Made by a program: the position numbers and the translations under genes
Shown: piece after piece, positions 7,333 through 15,383 of the stretch
Layout: the number at the start of each line of letters is the position of its first letter
Position numbering within the stretch: the first letter of the stretch is position 1
Assembly: GCA_002402275.1 (NCBI GenBank)
Contig: DHFN01000254.1
Span: 1 to 19,036, forward strand
Direction of reading: 5' to 3'
Origin: Anaerolineales bacterium UBA4823
Lineage (GTDB): Bacteria; Chloroflexota; Anaerolineae; Anaerolineales; UBA4823
DNA: 19,036 bases
Notes under the pieces: model-generated
The model's input: only the letters and a program-made list of their open reading frames with translations
What the model was told of the DNA's origin: nothing
The model's database searches: none

Positions 7333-9387
7333 ATGAGTAGTGAAATAATCCTCCAGCTCGAGAATTTAGCGATTAGTTATAAAACCCGTAAGAATATCAT
7401 CAATGCCGTAAGGGATGTGAGTTTTTCGATCAAACGCGGGGAGAATTTAGGCTTGGTGGGAGAATCGGGTTGTGGGAAAAGCACGGTTGCCTATTCCATT
7501 GTTAATTTCTTAGGTCCAAACGGATTTGTCCAACATGGAAACATTACATTTAAAGGGCAACCACTCCAAAACAAACCAGAAAAAGAACTTCGCCAAATCC
7601 GCGGGGCAGATATCTCCATGGTTTATCAAGAACCGATGTCAGCGTTAAATCCGAGCATGCGCATTCAGGACCAGATGGCTGAAAGCCTGATTACCCACCG
7701 AGGGATGGGCAAAAAAGAAGCTTATAGCGAGGTCTTGCAGGCTCTTAAACAAGTATATATGCCCGATGCAGAAGGAACCATGACGCGTTACCCTCACCAG
7801 TTATCAGGTGGACAACAGCAGCGGGTTCTTATAGCTACTGCCTTACTCAATAATCCATCCCTTTTAATCATGGATGAACCGACCACTGCATTAGATGTGA
7901 CAGTCGAAGCAGCTGTTTTAGATTTGATTGCTGAGTTACAAGACCGTTATCAAACTGCCACTCTCTACATCAGCCATAATATGGGGGTCGTAGCCCGAGT
8001 TTCTCATAAAGTGGCAGTGATGTATGCTGGAGAAATTGTTGAATTAGCCGATGCAAGTACAATATTTCATAAACCTTTGCATCCTTACACGATGGGATTA
8101 ATGAGGTGTTTGCCAGATGTCGATTCGCCGAAAGGAACACGGCAATTACACCCAATCACCGGAAGGGTTCCTTCACCCGATCAACTTCCCGTGGGTTGTA
8201 TCTTCTCTCCCCGCTGTGAATTTGCTCAGGCAGTCTGTCTTGAAGGGCATCCTCTTTTAGAACAGATTACTCAGGATCACCAAATTCGTTGTTTTCGAGC
8301 TACCGAATGGCAAAATCAGAAACCAACTTTCTCCGAAGAAAAACTTGCTGAACCTTGTCACAGCAATAAAATAGAACCCACTCAACCATTGCTGGGGTTG
8401 AATGATGTCAAAGTGTACTACCCCGTTCCTTTCAAAACAGTCCGAGGGTTTTTGGGGTTAGAAAAACGCCAATATGTTCATGCGGTGGATGGGATCAATT
8501 TTCAAGTTAATAAAGGACGAACGCTAGGTATAGTTGGGGAATCGGGTTGCGGAAAAAGCTCAATTGCGCGGGCGATTGTTGGATTAGAGTCTATCTTTGG
8601 TGGAAAGATGGAGTTTGTGGGCTTAGACATCTCCAAACCGATTAGCAAACGGAGTATTGCTACAATTCAACAGATGCAAATGGTCTTTCAGGATCCCAAT
8701 AGTGTATTAAATCCATCCTATTGTGTTGGCGATCAAATTGCTTTCACCTTGAGGCGCTTTCGATCAGTCCCCAAGAACCAGATTCAATCTGAGGTAGAAC
8801 GTTTACTTCTGGCAGTTAAGTTAGACGAAAGCTATTATTACCGTATGCCGCGCCAATTGAGCGGAGGTGAAAAGCAGCGGATTGGGATTGCACGGGCAAT
8901 TGCTTCCAACCCTGGATTGTTAATTTGTGATGAACCGGTATCGGCACTGGATGTTTCTGTACAAGCAGCTGTGTTGAATTTGTTGTTAGAAATTCAAACG
9001 AAACAAGATACAACCATGATCTTGATTTCCCATGATTTGAGCTCTGTACGCTTTTTCTCTGAGGACGTAGCGGTGATGTACCTTGGAAAAATTGTCGAAA
9101 TTGGGGATTGCGAGGCGATATACAAGCCACCTTATCATCCTTATACTGCTGCTTTGTTAGCCGCAGTCCCGCGCCCTAATCCAGACCTCCCAGCCTCTCA
9201 TGTCAGGCTTCATGGGCGAGTACCTAGTGCAGTAAATCCGCCAAGCGGTTGTCGGTTTCATACCCGCTGTCCGTTTAAAATCGGGGATATTTGTGAAGCA
9301 GAAGAGCCGTTGCTGCGACATTTGAGCGAAAACCATTCAATTGCATGTCATTTGACCGGTGATCAATTATGTCAGATAACAATCTAA
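7333..9387 (+). CDS. Fused double ATPase of the peptide-type ABC importer (DppD-DppF fusion)
   Basis: A single 684-residue protein carries both nucleotide-binding domains that are usually made as separate DppD and DppF chains. Domain 1: Walker A G43-E-S-G-C-G-K-S-T51, signature L157-S-G-G-Q-Q-Q-R164, Walker B L177-L-I-M-D-E-P183, switch H in I-S-H-N-M. Domain 2: Walker A starting at G402, signature L509-S-G-G-E-K-Q-R516, Walker B L529-L-I-C-D-E-P535, switch H in I-S-H-D-L. Each domain ends with the oligopeptide-type tail (G-C-I-F-S-P-R-C and G-C-R-F-H-T-R-C). All catalytic residues are present in both halves, so both sites should hydrolyse ATP. Similar fusions are known (GsiA, YejF). It acts at the inner face of the membrane with the two permeases just upstream. 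Confidence 0.96.
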   Translation: MSSEIILQLENLAISYKTRKNIINAVRDVSFSIKRGENLGLVGESGCGKSTVAYSIVNFLGPNGFVQHGNITFKGQPLQNKPEKELRQIRGADISMVYQEPMSALNPSMRIQDQMAESLITHRGMGKKEAYSEVLQALKQVYMPDAEGTMTRYPHQLSGGQQQRVLIATALLNNPSLLIMDEPTTALDVTVEAAVLDLIAELQDRYQTATLYISHNMGVVARVSHKVAVMYAGEIVELADASTIFHKPLHPYTMGLMRCLPDVDSPKGTRQLHPITGRVPSPDQLPVGCIFSPRCEFAQAVCLEGHPLLEQITQDHQIRCFRATEWQNQKPTFSEEKLAEPCHSNKIEPTQPLLGLNDVKVYYPVPFKTVRGFLGLEKRQYVHAVDGINFQVNKGRTLGIVGESGCGKSSIARAIVGLESIFGGKMEFVGLDISKPISKRSIATIQQMQMVFQDPNSVLNPSYCVGDQIAFTLRRFRSVPKNQIQSEVERLLLAVKLDESYYYRMPRQLSGGEKQRIGIARAIASNPGLLICDEPVSALDVSVQAAVLNLLLEIQTKQDTTMILISHDLSSVRFFSEDVAVMYLGKIVEIGDCEAIYKPPYHPYTAALLAAVPRPNPDLPASHVRLHGRVPSAVNPPSGCRFHTRCPFKIGDICEAEEPLLRHLSENHSIACHLTGDQLCQITI

Positions 9388-9428
9388 GGATAAATGTCTT
9401 ATCAAATGATTTAGAAAGGTATTGATTT

Positions 9429-10673
9429 ATGGATGAGGAGAAATTGTTCTTCCTAAGGGAGCCTTGGAAATTTCAAAATACGCGATCAAAGCGAGCCTCT
9501 CTCGATGGAGACTTGGGATTTAATACTCGCTCATTACACAGTGGATTTGATCCCCTCAAAGATGTAAATGAATTTCGGTCCTTTGTGCCGCCCATCGTTC
9601 AATCTATGACTTATCCGTATGAGAGCTTCGAAAAATTTCCAGATTATATCTATGGACGGAGTAAAACACCTACATCTAGTGTGCTTGAGAAACGTTTGGC
9701 AGCTTTGGAAGAAGGCGAAGGTTGTGTAACTGCCGCCAGTGGTTCACAAGCTCTTTTCAATTTGTTATTCACCATTGCTCGAAGAGGGGATAATGTCGTC
9801 ACATCTCTAAATACATTCGGCGAAGGTTATAAACAAGCAGCCACAATATTTCCAGAACGATGCGAAGTCGAATTCCGTTTTGTGGATGATTTTGCCAATC
9901 CGAAAGCCTGGGAGAGTATGATTGATGAACGAACGAAATTGGTCTGGATAGAAACACCTAGTAACCCCTGCCTGTTGGTGACCGATATTGCTGCTCTCGC
10001 ACAAGTTGCCCATCAGCATGGCGTCCCATTGATGGTGGATAACACCACTGCGACTGCGGCATTACAGAAACCGCTTGAGTTAGGTGCTGATATTGTGCTT
10101 CTTTCCCTTACAAAGTTTATGTGTGGGAATGCAACGGTGTTAGGGGGAGCGGTCATTGGACCCGAGGATCTGGTGGAAGATATTCGTTGGAATACAACCG
10201 AGTTCGTTGGTGCAATTTTACAGCCATTTGAAGCTTGGTTAATGCTGCAGTATTTGGAAACCTTATCCTTGCGAATGGAAAAACATAGTGAAAATGCTCA
10301 GCAAATTGCAGAATTCTTGAATGATCACCCAAAAGTCAATTTGGTCAATTATCCAGGCTTACCTGAACATCCTCAATATGAGTTAGCCCAACGACAAATG
10401 AAATCTTCTGGTGGCTTGTTATCCTTTGTGGTAGGGGATGGGATGAAAGGGGCGGCAAATTTGATGAACTCCTTGAAATTAATCACTCATGCGGTCACTT
10501 TTGGCACCAGCCGGACCATTTGTATGCACCCACGTACGATTACCCATGAGCACATGACCCAACCAGAACGGGATAAAGCCGGGATTGACGATGGGTTAAT
10601 TCGTCTATCAGTGGGACTAGAAAATGTCGAGGATATTATTACCGACTTAGATCAGGCATTGGCAAAGTTATAG
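9429..10673 (+). CDS. Cys/Met-metabolism PLP-dependent enzyme (trans-sulfuration family)
   Basis: A 414-residue fold-type I PLP enzyme of the family that includes cystathionine gamma-synthase and gamma-lyase, methionine gamma-lyase and O-acetylhomoserine sulfhydrylase. The internal-aldimine lysine is K229 in S-L-T-K-F-M-C-G-N-A-T. The partner-subunit phosphate motif Y-I-Y-G-R-S-K-T-P-T, the cofactor aspartate in M-V-D-N-T-T and the C-terminal R-L-S-V-G-L-E carboxylate clamp are all visible. The active-site loop differs from the classical S-A-T-K-Y-x-x-G-H-S-D: here the His-Ser/Gly is replaced by Asn-Ala, so exact specificity should not be inferred. The N-terminus is about 25 residues longer than usual. 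The start has GAAAGG about 8 bases upstream. In this series it may remove a sulfur or other gamma/beta substituent from a demethylated amino acid, or recycle a thiol. Elimination versus replacement chemistry cannot be decided. Confidence 0.9.
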   Translation: MDEEKLFFLREPWKFQNTRSKRASLDGDLGFNTRSLHSGFDPLKDVNEFRSFVPPIVQSMTYPYESFEKFPDYIYGRSKTPTSSVLEKRLAALEEGEGCVTAASGSQALFNLLFTIARRGDNVVTSLNTFGEGYKQAATIFPERCEVEFRFVDDFANPKAWESMIDERTKLVWIETPSNPCLLVTDIAALAQVAHQHGVPLMVDNTTATAALQKPLELGADIVLLSLTKFMCGNATVLGGAVIGPEDLVEDIRWNTTEFVGAILQPFEAWLMLQYLETLSLRMEKHSENAQQIAEFLNDHPKVNLVNYPGLPEHPQYELAQRQMKSSGGLLSFVVGDGMKGAANLMNSLKLITHAVTFGTSRTICMHPRTITHEHMTQPERDKAGIDDGLIRLSVGLENVEDIITDLDQALAKL

Positions 10674-10674
10674 G

Positions 10675-10767
10675 ATGAACACGATTAGCAACATTGATTT
10701 ACCGCTTTCCTTATTCCTCGCGAAATTTAGAATTTCTACTGAAATGTTATACAGTATTCTTTTATGA
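10675..10767 (+). CDS. Possible 30-residue coupling ORF between the two PLP enzyme genes
   Basis: An ATG one base after the TAG of the preceding gene opens a 30-codon frame that ends in TGA overlapping the ATG of the next gene (ATGA at 10764-10767). The next gene has no visible ribosome site, so translation through this frame could deliver ribosomes to it. The peptide begins M-N-T-I-S-N-I-D and contains a hydrophobic middle. A random frame this long is not rare, and no clear ribosome site precedes it, so confidence is low. Confidence 0.25.
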   Translation: MNTISNIDLPLSLFLAKFRISTEMLYSILL

Positions 10768-11729
10768 TGTCATCGCTTTCTCTCACTGGTTCTCAGATGG
10801 AGGATGCCCATCAATACTTGAGTGAATTCGTTCAGCCAACTCCTCTTTTGAATTTGTCGAACTATGATGGAGGGAAGGAAAACCAAATTCATCTCAAAGT
10901 AGAATCGCTGCTTCCGACCGGATCATTTAAGGTGCGGGCAGCTCAATATGCCTTGCAGCAACATTATTCAGAGATAAATGACCAGGGTGTGTGGACGGTA
11001 AGCGCTGGGAATATGGGCAAAGCATTGGCATGGTGTGCTTCTCAAAAAAGAGTTCCTTGCACAGTAGTTGTACCGGACGACGCACCGCTAGTAAAAGTGC
11101 AAGCAATTCGCCGCTATGGAGCGAATATCATCGAGGTATCCTTTCAAGAATATCAAGATATTCAAATAAACGGTAAATTCCCTACCTTACGAGGAAAGCT
11201 GATCCATCCATTTGCCGATCCACCCGTGATTGCAGCGGATGCTACTATAGCATGGGAAATATTAGAAGCCCAACCCGATCTGGAGGTTATTTTTGTACCT
11301 TATGGGGGTGGTGGATTAACCCTGGGAGTAGCCCAGGCTGCCCATGCTTTCAATCCTCAGATTCATGTAATCCCGTGTGAAGTAGAAACAGCAACACCAT
11401 TGACGAGCTCGCTGGCAGCCGGGAAGCCTGTTTTGGTTGACTATACCCCCAGTTTTATCTCTGGCATTGGTGCACCATTCATATTCCCCCAAATGTGGCT
11501 TGAGGTTCAAAGGTGGGTCAATGAGACTTGTGTAGTTACCCTCGCTGAAGTATGTCAGGCGATGCGGTGGTTGTCTGAGGAACATCATCTCATAGTGGAA
11601 GGAGCTGGGGCAGTTAGTTTAGCCGCGGCATTAAAAAATCGTCACCGTTTTCATAAAAGCGCTTGTATACTCACTGGTGGGAACATTGATTGGAACGTTT
11701 TCCTCAAGGTGATGATCAAGGATATTTAG
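10764..11729 (+). CDS. PLP-dependent dehydratase/lyase of the threonine dehydratase-tryptophan synthase beta family
   Basis: A 321-residue fold-type II PLP enzyme. The cofactor lysine is K56 in T-G-S-F-K-V-R-A-A, the usual S-F-K-x-R-G-A site. The substrate loop reads S-A-G-N-M-G-K in place of S-S-G-N-H-A-Q, the phosphate-binding loop is P-Y-G-G-G-G-L-T-L-G, and the last motif is L-T-G-G-N-I-D. The length equals that of catabolic threonine/serine dehydratases without a regulatory domain. The changed substrate loop (M-G-K for H-A-Q) resembles diaminopropionate/ornithine-type lyases or threo-hydroxyaspartate dehydratases as much as threonine dehydratase, so I do not give a name. It probably eliminates ammonia from an amino acid produced by the pathway. 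ATGs at 10764 and 10767 are both possible starts, with no clear ribosome site. The next gene starts 3 bases after the stop. Confidence 0.88.
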   Translation: MMSSLSLTGSQMEDAHQYLSEFVQPTPLLNLSNYDGGKENQIHLKVESLLPTGSFKVRAAQYALQQHYSEINDQGVWTVSAGNMGKALAWCASQKRVPCTVVVPDDAPLVKVQAIRRYGANIIEVSFQEYQDIQINGKFPTLRGKLIHPFADPPVIAADATIAWEILEAQPDLEVIFVPYGGGGLTLGVAQAAHAFNPQIHVIPCEVETATPLTSSLAAGKPVLVDYTPSFISGIGAPFIFPQMWLEVQRWVNETCVVTLAEVCQAMRWLSEEHHLIVEGAGAVSLAAALKNRHRFHKSACILTGGNIDWNVFLKVMIKDI

Positions 11730-11732
11730 AAG

Positions 11733-13046
11733 ATGGATAAAAAAATTTCAATCCAACGACGAACCCTTCAACAGCAATTAGCTATTCCGATTGAAAATAT
11801 AGAGGCGGTTAATTCTTTTTTACTTAATCCCAAGGCTACTATTGTGCAGGATTTCCTCGATGTTGTTTTGAAATATGGTACCCCAGGCGAGATAAACCGC
11901 AAAGCCGAGGAATCCCGACAACTTCCTGCTCTACTCGAACGGCTCAAAGAGCTGAGGCCGGATTATTTTCAAGATATTAAATGGTTGCTTCAGCAACGAG
12001 ATCGCAAAGCATTTATCCAAGTGGAAGATTATAGGAAGAAAGTCCTTGGCGAGAATGTAAATCCGTTAGATTTTAATGAGGACAACCCGGTTACTTTGGA
12101 AATCAGTTCCTGCCACTACTTCCCCTGGCTTATGGATATCGCTCGCCGGGCAATTGACCAACAAGAATTGATGCCAGGACGGGTTATCAAAGTGCGAAAA
12201 ATGAAGGAGCAGGAAGAAGATGGAGATTTATTGGCTTTTGCTGCCGCGATGCAAGTGATTGGTGCAAGCTATGTAGAGCAATTGGATACCCGCGGAGCTG
12301 ATGGATCGAATATCCATTTAAGAGGTCCGGATACTCTAATTGGTTACTTCGGTGGTGTAGGAGAACCCAATGATTACCCCTTGCGTTGGCTGGACGAATT
12401 TTTGTATTATTACACTCGCTTTGGTGTCCGTCAGGTGCTTAATCTGAATCCCGGGACAATCCTGGTAGGGATGTTTCTTCATCGCCTCGGGATTGATATC
12501 GAATATAAAATATCGGTTGCGCTCGGAAATGATAACCCTTACTCTGCCTTCTGGACTCTGGCTATGGCAAGGCTGTTTGCACGGGAGGATGGTAGTACAC
12601 CGATAGTTGGTCTTAATTGGAGTAATTCCACAACCAATGAAACCATTAAAATTGCCGACGAGTTTCGGAAGTCGTTTAATTTCGAAAATATCACCCGTTT
12701 TGAGTATCATGTCACCCAAACTTGGAAGGGCGTAGTGATCCAACCTTATTGCAAGCGACAACAGATCGTTGAACTTGCTCAATGCATCCGAAATATTTCT
12801 GCTAAACATGAAGGTGGGGATCCAGATGTTGAGCGAGAACGCATTCATCCATCCGACATTCAAGATTATTATCGCGATAAGGATGAGATTATCTCAGCCG
12901 GTCATTGGGATTATCTTGGTCTCAACTTTCAGGATAAGTTCGAAGCCATGAATGAAACGGCTTGCGAACTCACTCGAAATGGAATAGCATTTATTGCTGC
13001 AAGAAATTTACATCATGGTGTTAGAAATACGAGGTTACGGTGTTAA
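11733..13046 (+). CDS. Unrecognised 437-residue protein embedded in the methyltransferase operon
   Basis: I do not recognise this family. It is a soluble protein with no signal peptide or membrane segment. Residues 1-110 are mostly helical and charged. Residues about 120-340 alternate hydrophobic strands and helices in a way that suggests an alpha/beta barrel: S-S-C-H-Y-F-P-W-L near 126, Q-L-D-T-R-G-A-D-G-S near 185, V-L-N-L-N-P-G-T near 235, A-L-G-N-D-N-P-Y-S near 263 and V-G-L-N-W-S-N-S near 293. Conserved-looking polar clusters (C-H-Y, D-T-R, G-N-D-N, N-W-S-N) sit at the strand ends where an active site would be. The C-terminus ends in H-H-G followed by a basic tail. It begins 3 bases after the dehydratase gene and overlaps the racemase-like gene by 7 bases, so it is surely part of the pathway. 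An enzyme such as a lyase or mutase is possible, but this is a guess. Confidence 0.85.
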   Translation: MDKKISIQRRTLQQQLAIPIENIEAVNSFLLNPKATIVQDFLDVVLKYGTPGEINRKAEESRQLPALLERLKELRPDYFQDIKWLLQQRDRKAFIQVEDYRKKVLGENVNPLDFNEDNPVTLEISSCHYFPWLMDIARRAIDQQELMPGRVIKVRKMKEQEEDGDLLAFAAAMQVIGASYVEQLDTRGADGSNIHLRGPDTLIGYFGGVGEPNDYPLRWLDEFLYYYTRFGVRQVLNLNPGTILVGMFLHRLGIDIEYKISVALGNDNPYSAFWTLAMARLFAREDGSTPIVGLNWSNSTTNETIKIADEFRKSFNFENITRFEYHVTQTWKGVVIQPYCKRQQIVELAQCIRNISAKHEGGDPDVERERIHPSDIQDYYRDKDEIISAGHWDYLGLNFQDKFEAMNETACELTRNGIAFIAARNLHHGVRNTRLRC

Positions 13047-13828
13047 ATTTGCCAAGAGATCCACAAATTCATTCTATTAAAGCTCGTCCGAACCAATGTT
13101 GTTACGGAATGGGGCTAGGGATTATCCTGTTAGATGACGTTTATCCGGGTTTCCCCGGCGATGTCCGCAATGCCAGTGCCTATCCGTTTCCTATTCAATA
13201 CGAGATTGTCGAAGGTGTGGACATATACCGCCTGGTGCGTGGTGAGGATAAATTGTCCTGCCTTGAACCAATCTTGCAGGCTGCCCAAAAATTGGAACGC
13301 TTAGGCTGTCGAGCAATCTTGGGAGAGTGCGGCTATTTTGCATATTTTCAACGAGAAGTTTCCTCGGTTATCCACTTGCCGGTTTTTATGTCCAGTTTGT
13401 TACAGGTACCCCTCGCTCAGCAAATAGTGGGTGAGGATCAGGTGGTAGGAATCTTGGTCGCTAATTCTAACTATTTGACCGATCATCATTTAGAGTCAGT
13501 AGGTATACAAGTTGGCAGTAATTATGTGATTGGCGGTGCAATGGATGATGGACGCTGTGTTGAGTTTGATAACTTATGGACTGATTTTATCCGGAGTTCC
13601 ATCCCTGAAGCAAATTACGAGAAAGCTGAAGCAGAATTTTTATCCGTAGCCGTGGATTTTTTTCGGGCTTATCCCAATATGGGTGCCTTGGTCCTTGAGT
13701 GTACTGGTTTTCCACCCTTCGCCCGAGCATTGCAGCGCATCATTGACATTCCGGTTTTCAGTTGGGGAACGCTGCTGGATTATGCTTACTCGGTTGTGGT
13801 TCATCGAGATTATTATGGACATGTCTAA
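13040..13828 (+). CDS. Asp/Glu/hydantoin racemase-superfamily protein
   Basis: A 262-residue cytosolic enzyme of the superfamily that includes aspartate and glutamate racemases, hydantoin racemase, maleate isomerase and arylmalonate decarboxylase. Two cysteines lie at the expected catalytic places: C97 in L-G-E-C-G-Y-F and C221 in L-E-C-T-G-F-P-P-F. These match the two-base mechanism of the racemases. The subfamily with G-E-C-G-Y-F and C-T-G-F-P-P is usually annotated only as aspartate/glutamate racemase family. The start is GTG 13040, with GAGG 5 bases upstream, and it overlaps the stop of the preceding gene by 7 bases, a sign of translational coupling. In this cluster it could convert a D-amino acid or isomerise a carboxylate intermediate so that the PLP enzymes can act. 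The exact reaction is unknown. Confidence 0.85.
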   Translation: MLNLPRDPQIHSIKARPNQCCYGMGLGIILLDDVYPGFPGDVRNASAYPFPIQYEIVEGVDIYRLVRGEDKLSCLEPILQAAQKLERLGCRAILGECGYFAYFQREVSSVIHLPVFMSSLLQVPLAQQIVGEDQVVGILVANSNYLTDHHLESVGIQVGSNYVIGGAMDDGRCVEFDNLWTDFIRSSIPEANYEKAEAEFLSVAVDFFRAYPNMGALVLECTGFPPFARALQRIIDIPVFSWGTLLDYAYSVVVHRDYYGHV

Positions 13829-13846
13829 ATTTATATAGAGGTCAAT

Positions 13847-15316
13847 ATGATTATTTTGAATAATTCGACTCATCCAATCCCTCAGTTGCGTGTATTATCC
13901 GACTCACAATGCCAAGAAATTTATTCTAATTCCTTAGAGGTATTACAGCGGGTTGGAGTGCTGGTTCATAATCAAAAAGCACTTGAAATATTAAAACAAG
14001 CCGGCTGCCAGGTGGATGGAGAAAGGGTGCGGATTCCTGCTGGTTTAGTGCAAAGGGCGGTCGCTACAACTCCCCATCAATTTACTGTGTTTGGAAAAAC
14101 CCCTGAATTAGATATGCGGATTGAAATGGATCGAGTCCACTTTGGGCCAGGTCCAACCTGTACATATTTTATTGACCCTGAAACCGGAGAGCGGCGTAGG
14201 GCGAAACGAGGTGATGCAGCTCAAGTCGCTAAAATGTGCGAAAACCTGGATAATATGGACTACTTGATGAGTTTAAGCATTCTTGATGATGTGACTGCGG
14301 TTCTATCCCCGCTTTATGAATTTGCTGAGATGATTACGCATAGCGGAAAACCAGTGGCTGCCTGGGCTACCACTCCCGAGGTATTCGATGATATTTATCA
14401 AGTTGCAGCAGTAATTGCCGGTGGGGAAGATAAGTTGAAAGAAAAACCAAATTTCGCTTTCTTTGGAACCTATGAATCGCCCTTGAAGCTAGCGGATGGA
14501 CAAACCGGTTGCATGATCCGTGCTGCTGAGCGAGGAATCCCGGTTATTTGTTTGGGGGGGCCCACGGTGGGATTAGAATCTCCTCCCACTGGGGCAAGTG
14601 CTTTGGTCTTATATCTAGCAGCATCGTTAAGTGCGCTCGCCATTATTCAATTATATAGACCAGGATCAGCTATGATGATTGGGGTAGCACTGAGTGCAAT
14701 GGATTTGCGTACCGCTCGACCAGCCTATGGTTCACCAGAGATGAGTCTCTATACAGCCGCAGCGATGGATATAGCTCGTTTTCTAGGAATACCATTCATG
14801 GGCACAGCGGGTGCTTCTGAGAGCAAGCAAGTGGATGCTCAAGCAGGGGTAGAAATTGCATTTCAGATATTGCTATCGGCAATGAGCGGGGCACCTATGG
14901 TTCATGATGTGGGATTTCTAGACTGCGCAGATATCGGTTCGTTAGAATTATTGATTTTAGCAGATGAAGCGATCAGTATGGCAAAGCGGATTTTACGTGG
15001 AGTGGAGGTTACCCCGCAAACGATGATGGTGGATCTCATCGAAAAAGTGGGCCCTGGGTCAAATTTTCTATCCCAATCGAAGGCGGTCTCTTTGTGCAAA
15101 CAAGAAATTTGGGTACCCAAAATATTTGACCGCAATCCCTATACTGTTTGGGAACGGAATGGATCAAAGAGTACGGATGAACGCCTGCATGAGAGGGTAT
15201 TAACCATTTTGGATAAATCGCATGCACTTCCTTTGCCAGAAGGATATCCAGAAGAAATTCAGAGGATTTTAGAAAAAGCAGAAGAACGATATCATATTAG
15301 TACGGGCACGACATAA
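13847..15316 (+). CDS. MttB-family corrinoid methyltransferase, copy 2
   Basis: A second pyrrolysine-free MttB-type methyltransferase of 489 residues, with GAGGT 5 bases before ATG 13847. It shares the family layout with the copy at 3548: L-E-V-L-Q-R-V-G-V-x-V-H near the N-terminus, G-E-R-V-R-I-P near residue 62, a central TIM barrel and the C-terminal N-P-Y-T-V-W. By eye the two copies are clearly homologous but well diverged, so this is not a recent duplication, and they may use different methyl donors or form a mixed complex. No in-frame amber codon is present. The last residues (I-S-T-G-T-T) and the stop codon are encoded by the first unit of the repeat array that follows, so the natural 3' end was probably altered by the repeat. 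It is the last gene of the series, 18 bp after the racemase-like gene. Confidence 0.92.
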   Translation: MIILNNSTHPIPQLRVLSDSQCQEIYSNSLEVLQRVGVLVHNQKALEILKQAGCQVDGERVRIPAGLVQRAVATTPHQFTVFGKTPELDMRIEMDRVHFGPGPTCTYFIDPETGERRRAKRGDAAQVAKMCENLDNMDYLMSLSILDDVTAVLSPLYEFAEMITHSGKPVAAWATTPEVFDDIYQVAAVIAGGEDKLKEKPNFAFFGTYESPLKLADGQTGCMIRAAERGIPVICLGGPTVGLESPPTGASALVLYLAASLSALAIIQLYRPGSAMMIGVALSAMDLRTARPAYGSPEMSLYTAAAMDIARFLGIPFMGTAGASESKQVDAQAGVEIAFQILLSAMSGAPMVHDVGFLDCADIGSLELLILADEAISMAKRILRGVEVTPQTMMVDLIEKVGPGSNFLSQSKAVSLCKQEIWVPKIFDRNPYTVWERNGSKSTDERLHERVLTILDKSHALPLPEGYPEEIQRILEKAEERYHISTGTT

Positions 15317-15380
15317 TTTGTACGGGCATGGCATAATTTGTACGGGCACGGGATAATTAGTACGGGCACGGCATGCCGTG
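15301..15380. repeat. Four 20-bp tandem units carrying TACGGGCACGG
   Basis: Units begin at 15301, 15321, 15341 and 15361. Each starts TACGGGCAC or TACGGGCAT; the first three continue with a C/G-A-T-A-A-T-T segment. The fourth instead runs into the reverse-complement arm, making a perfect 20-bp palindrome at 15364-15383. The first unit supplies the stop codon of the second methyltransferase gene. Confidence 0.9.
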
Positions 15381-15383
15381 CCC
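15364..15383. terminator. Perfect 20-bp palindrome inside the repeat array, possible bidirectional transcription end
   Basis: GGGCACGGCATGCCGTGCCC is self-complementary and lies between two convergent genes, the methyltransferase on the plus strand and rsfS on the minus strand. It could fold into a strong hairpin in either transcript, helped by pairing of the flanking units. There is no U tract, so a terminator role is inferred from location only. Confidence 0.4.

Noticed and set aside
12336..12863. 175-codon minus-strand frame inside the unknown protein gene
   Set aside because: It lies wholly antisense to a well-formed operon gene and its translation shows no family features or plausible start context.
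3548..15316. Pyrrolysine-containing MttB
   Set aside because: Neither MttB-like gene has an in-frame TAG codon, and no pylT/pylS-like genes are visible.
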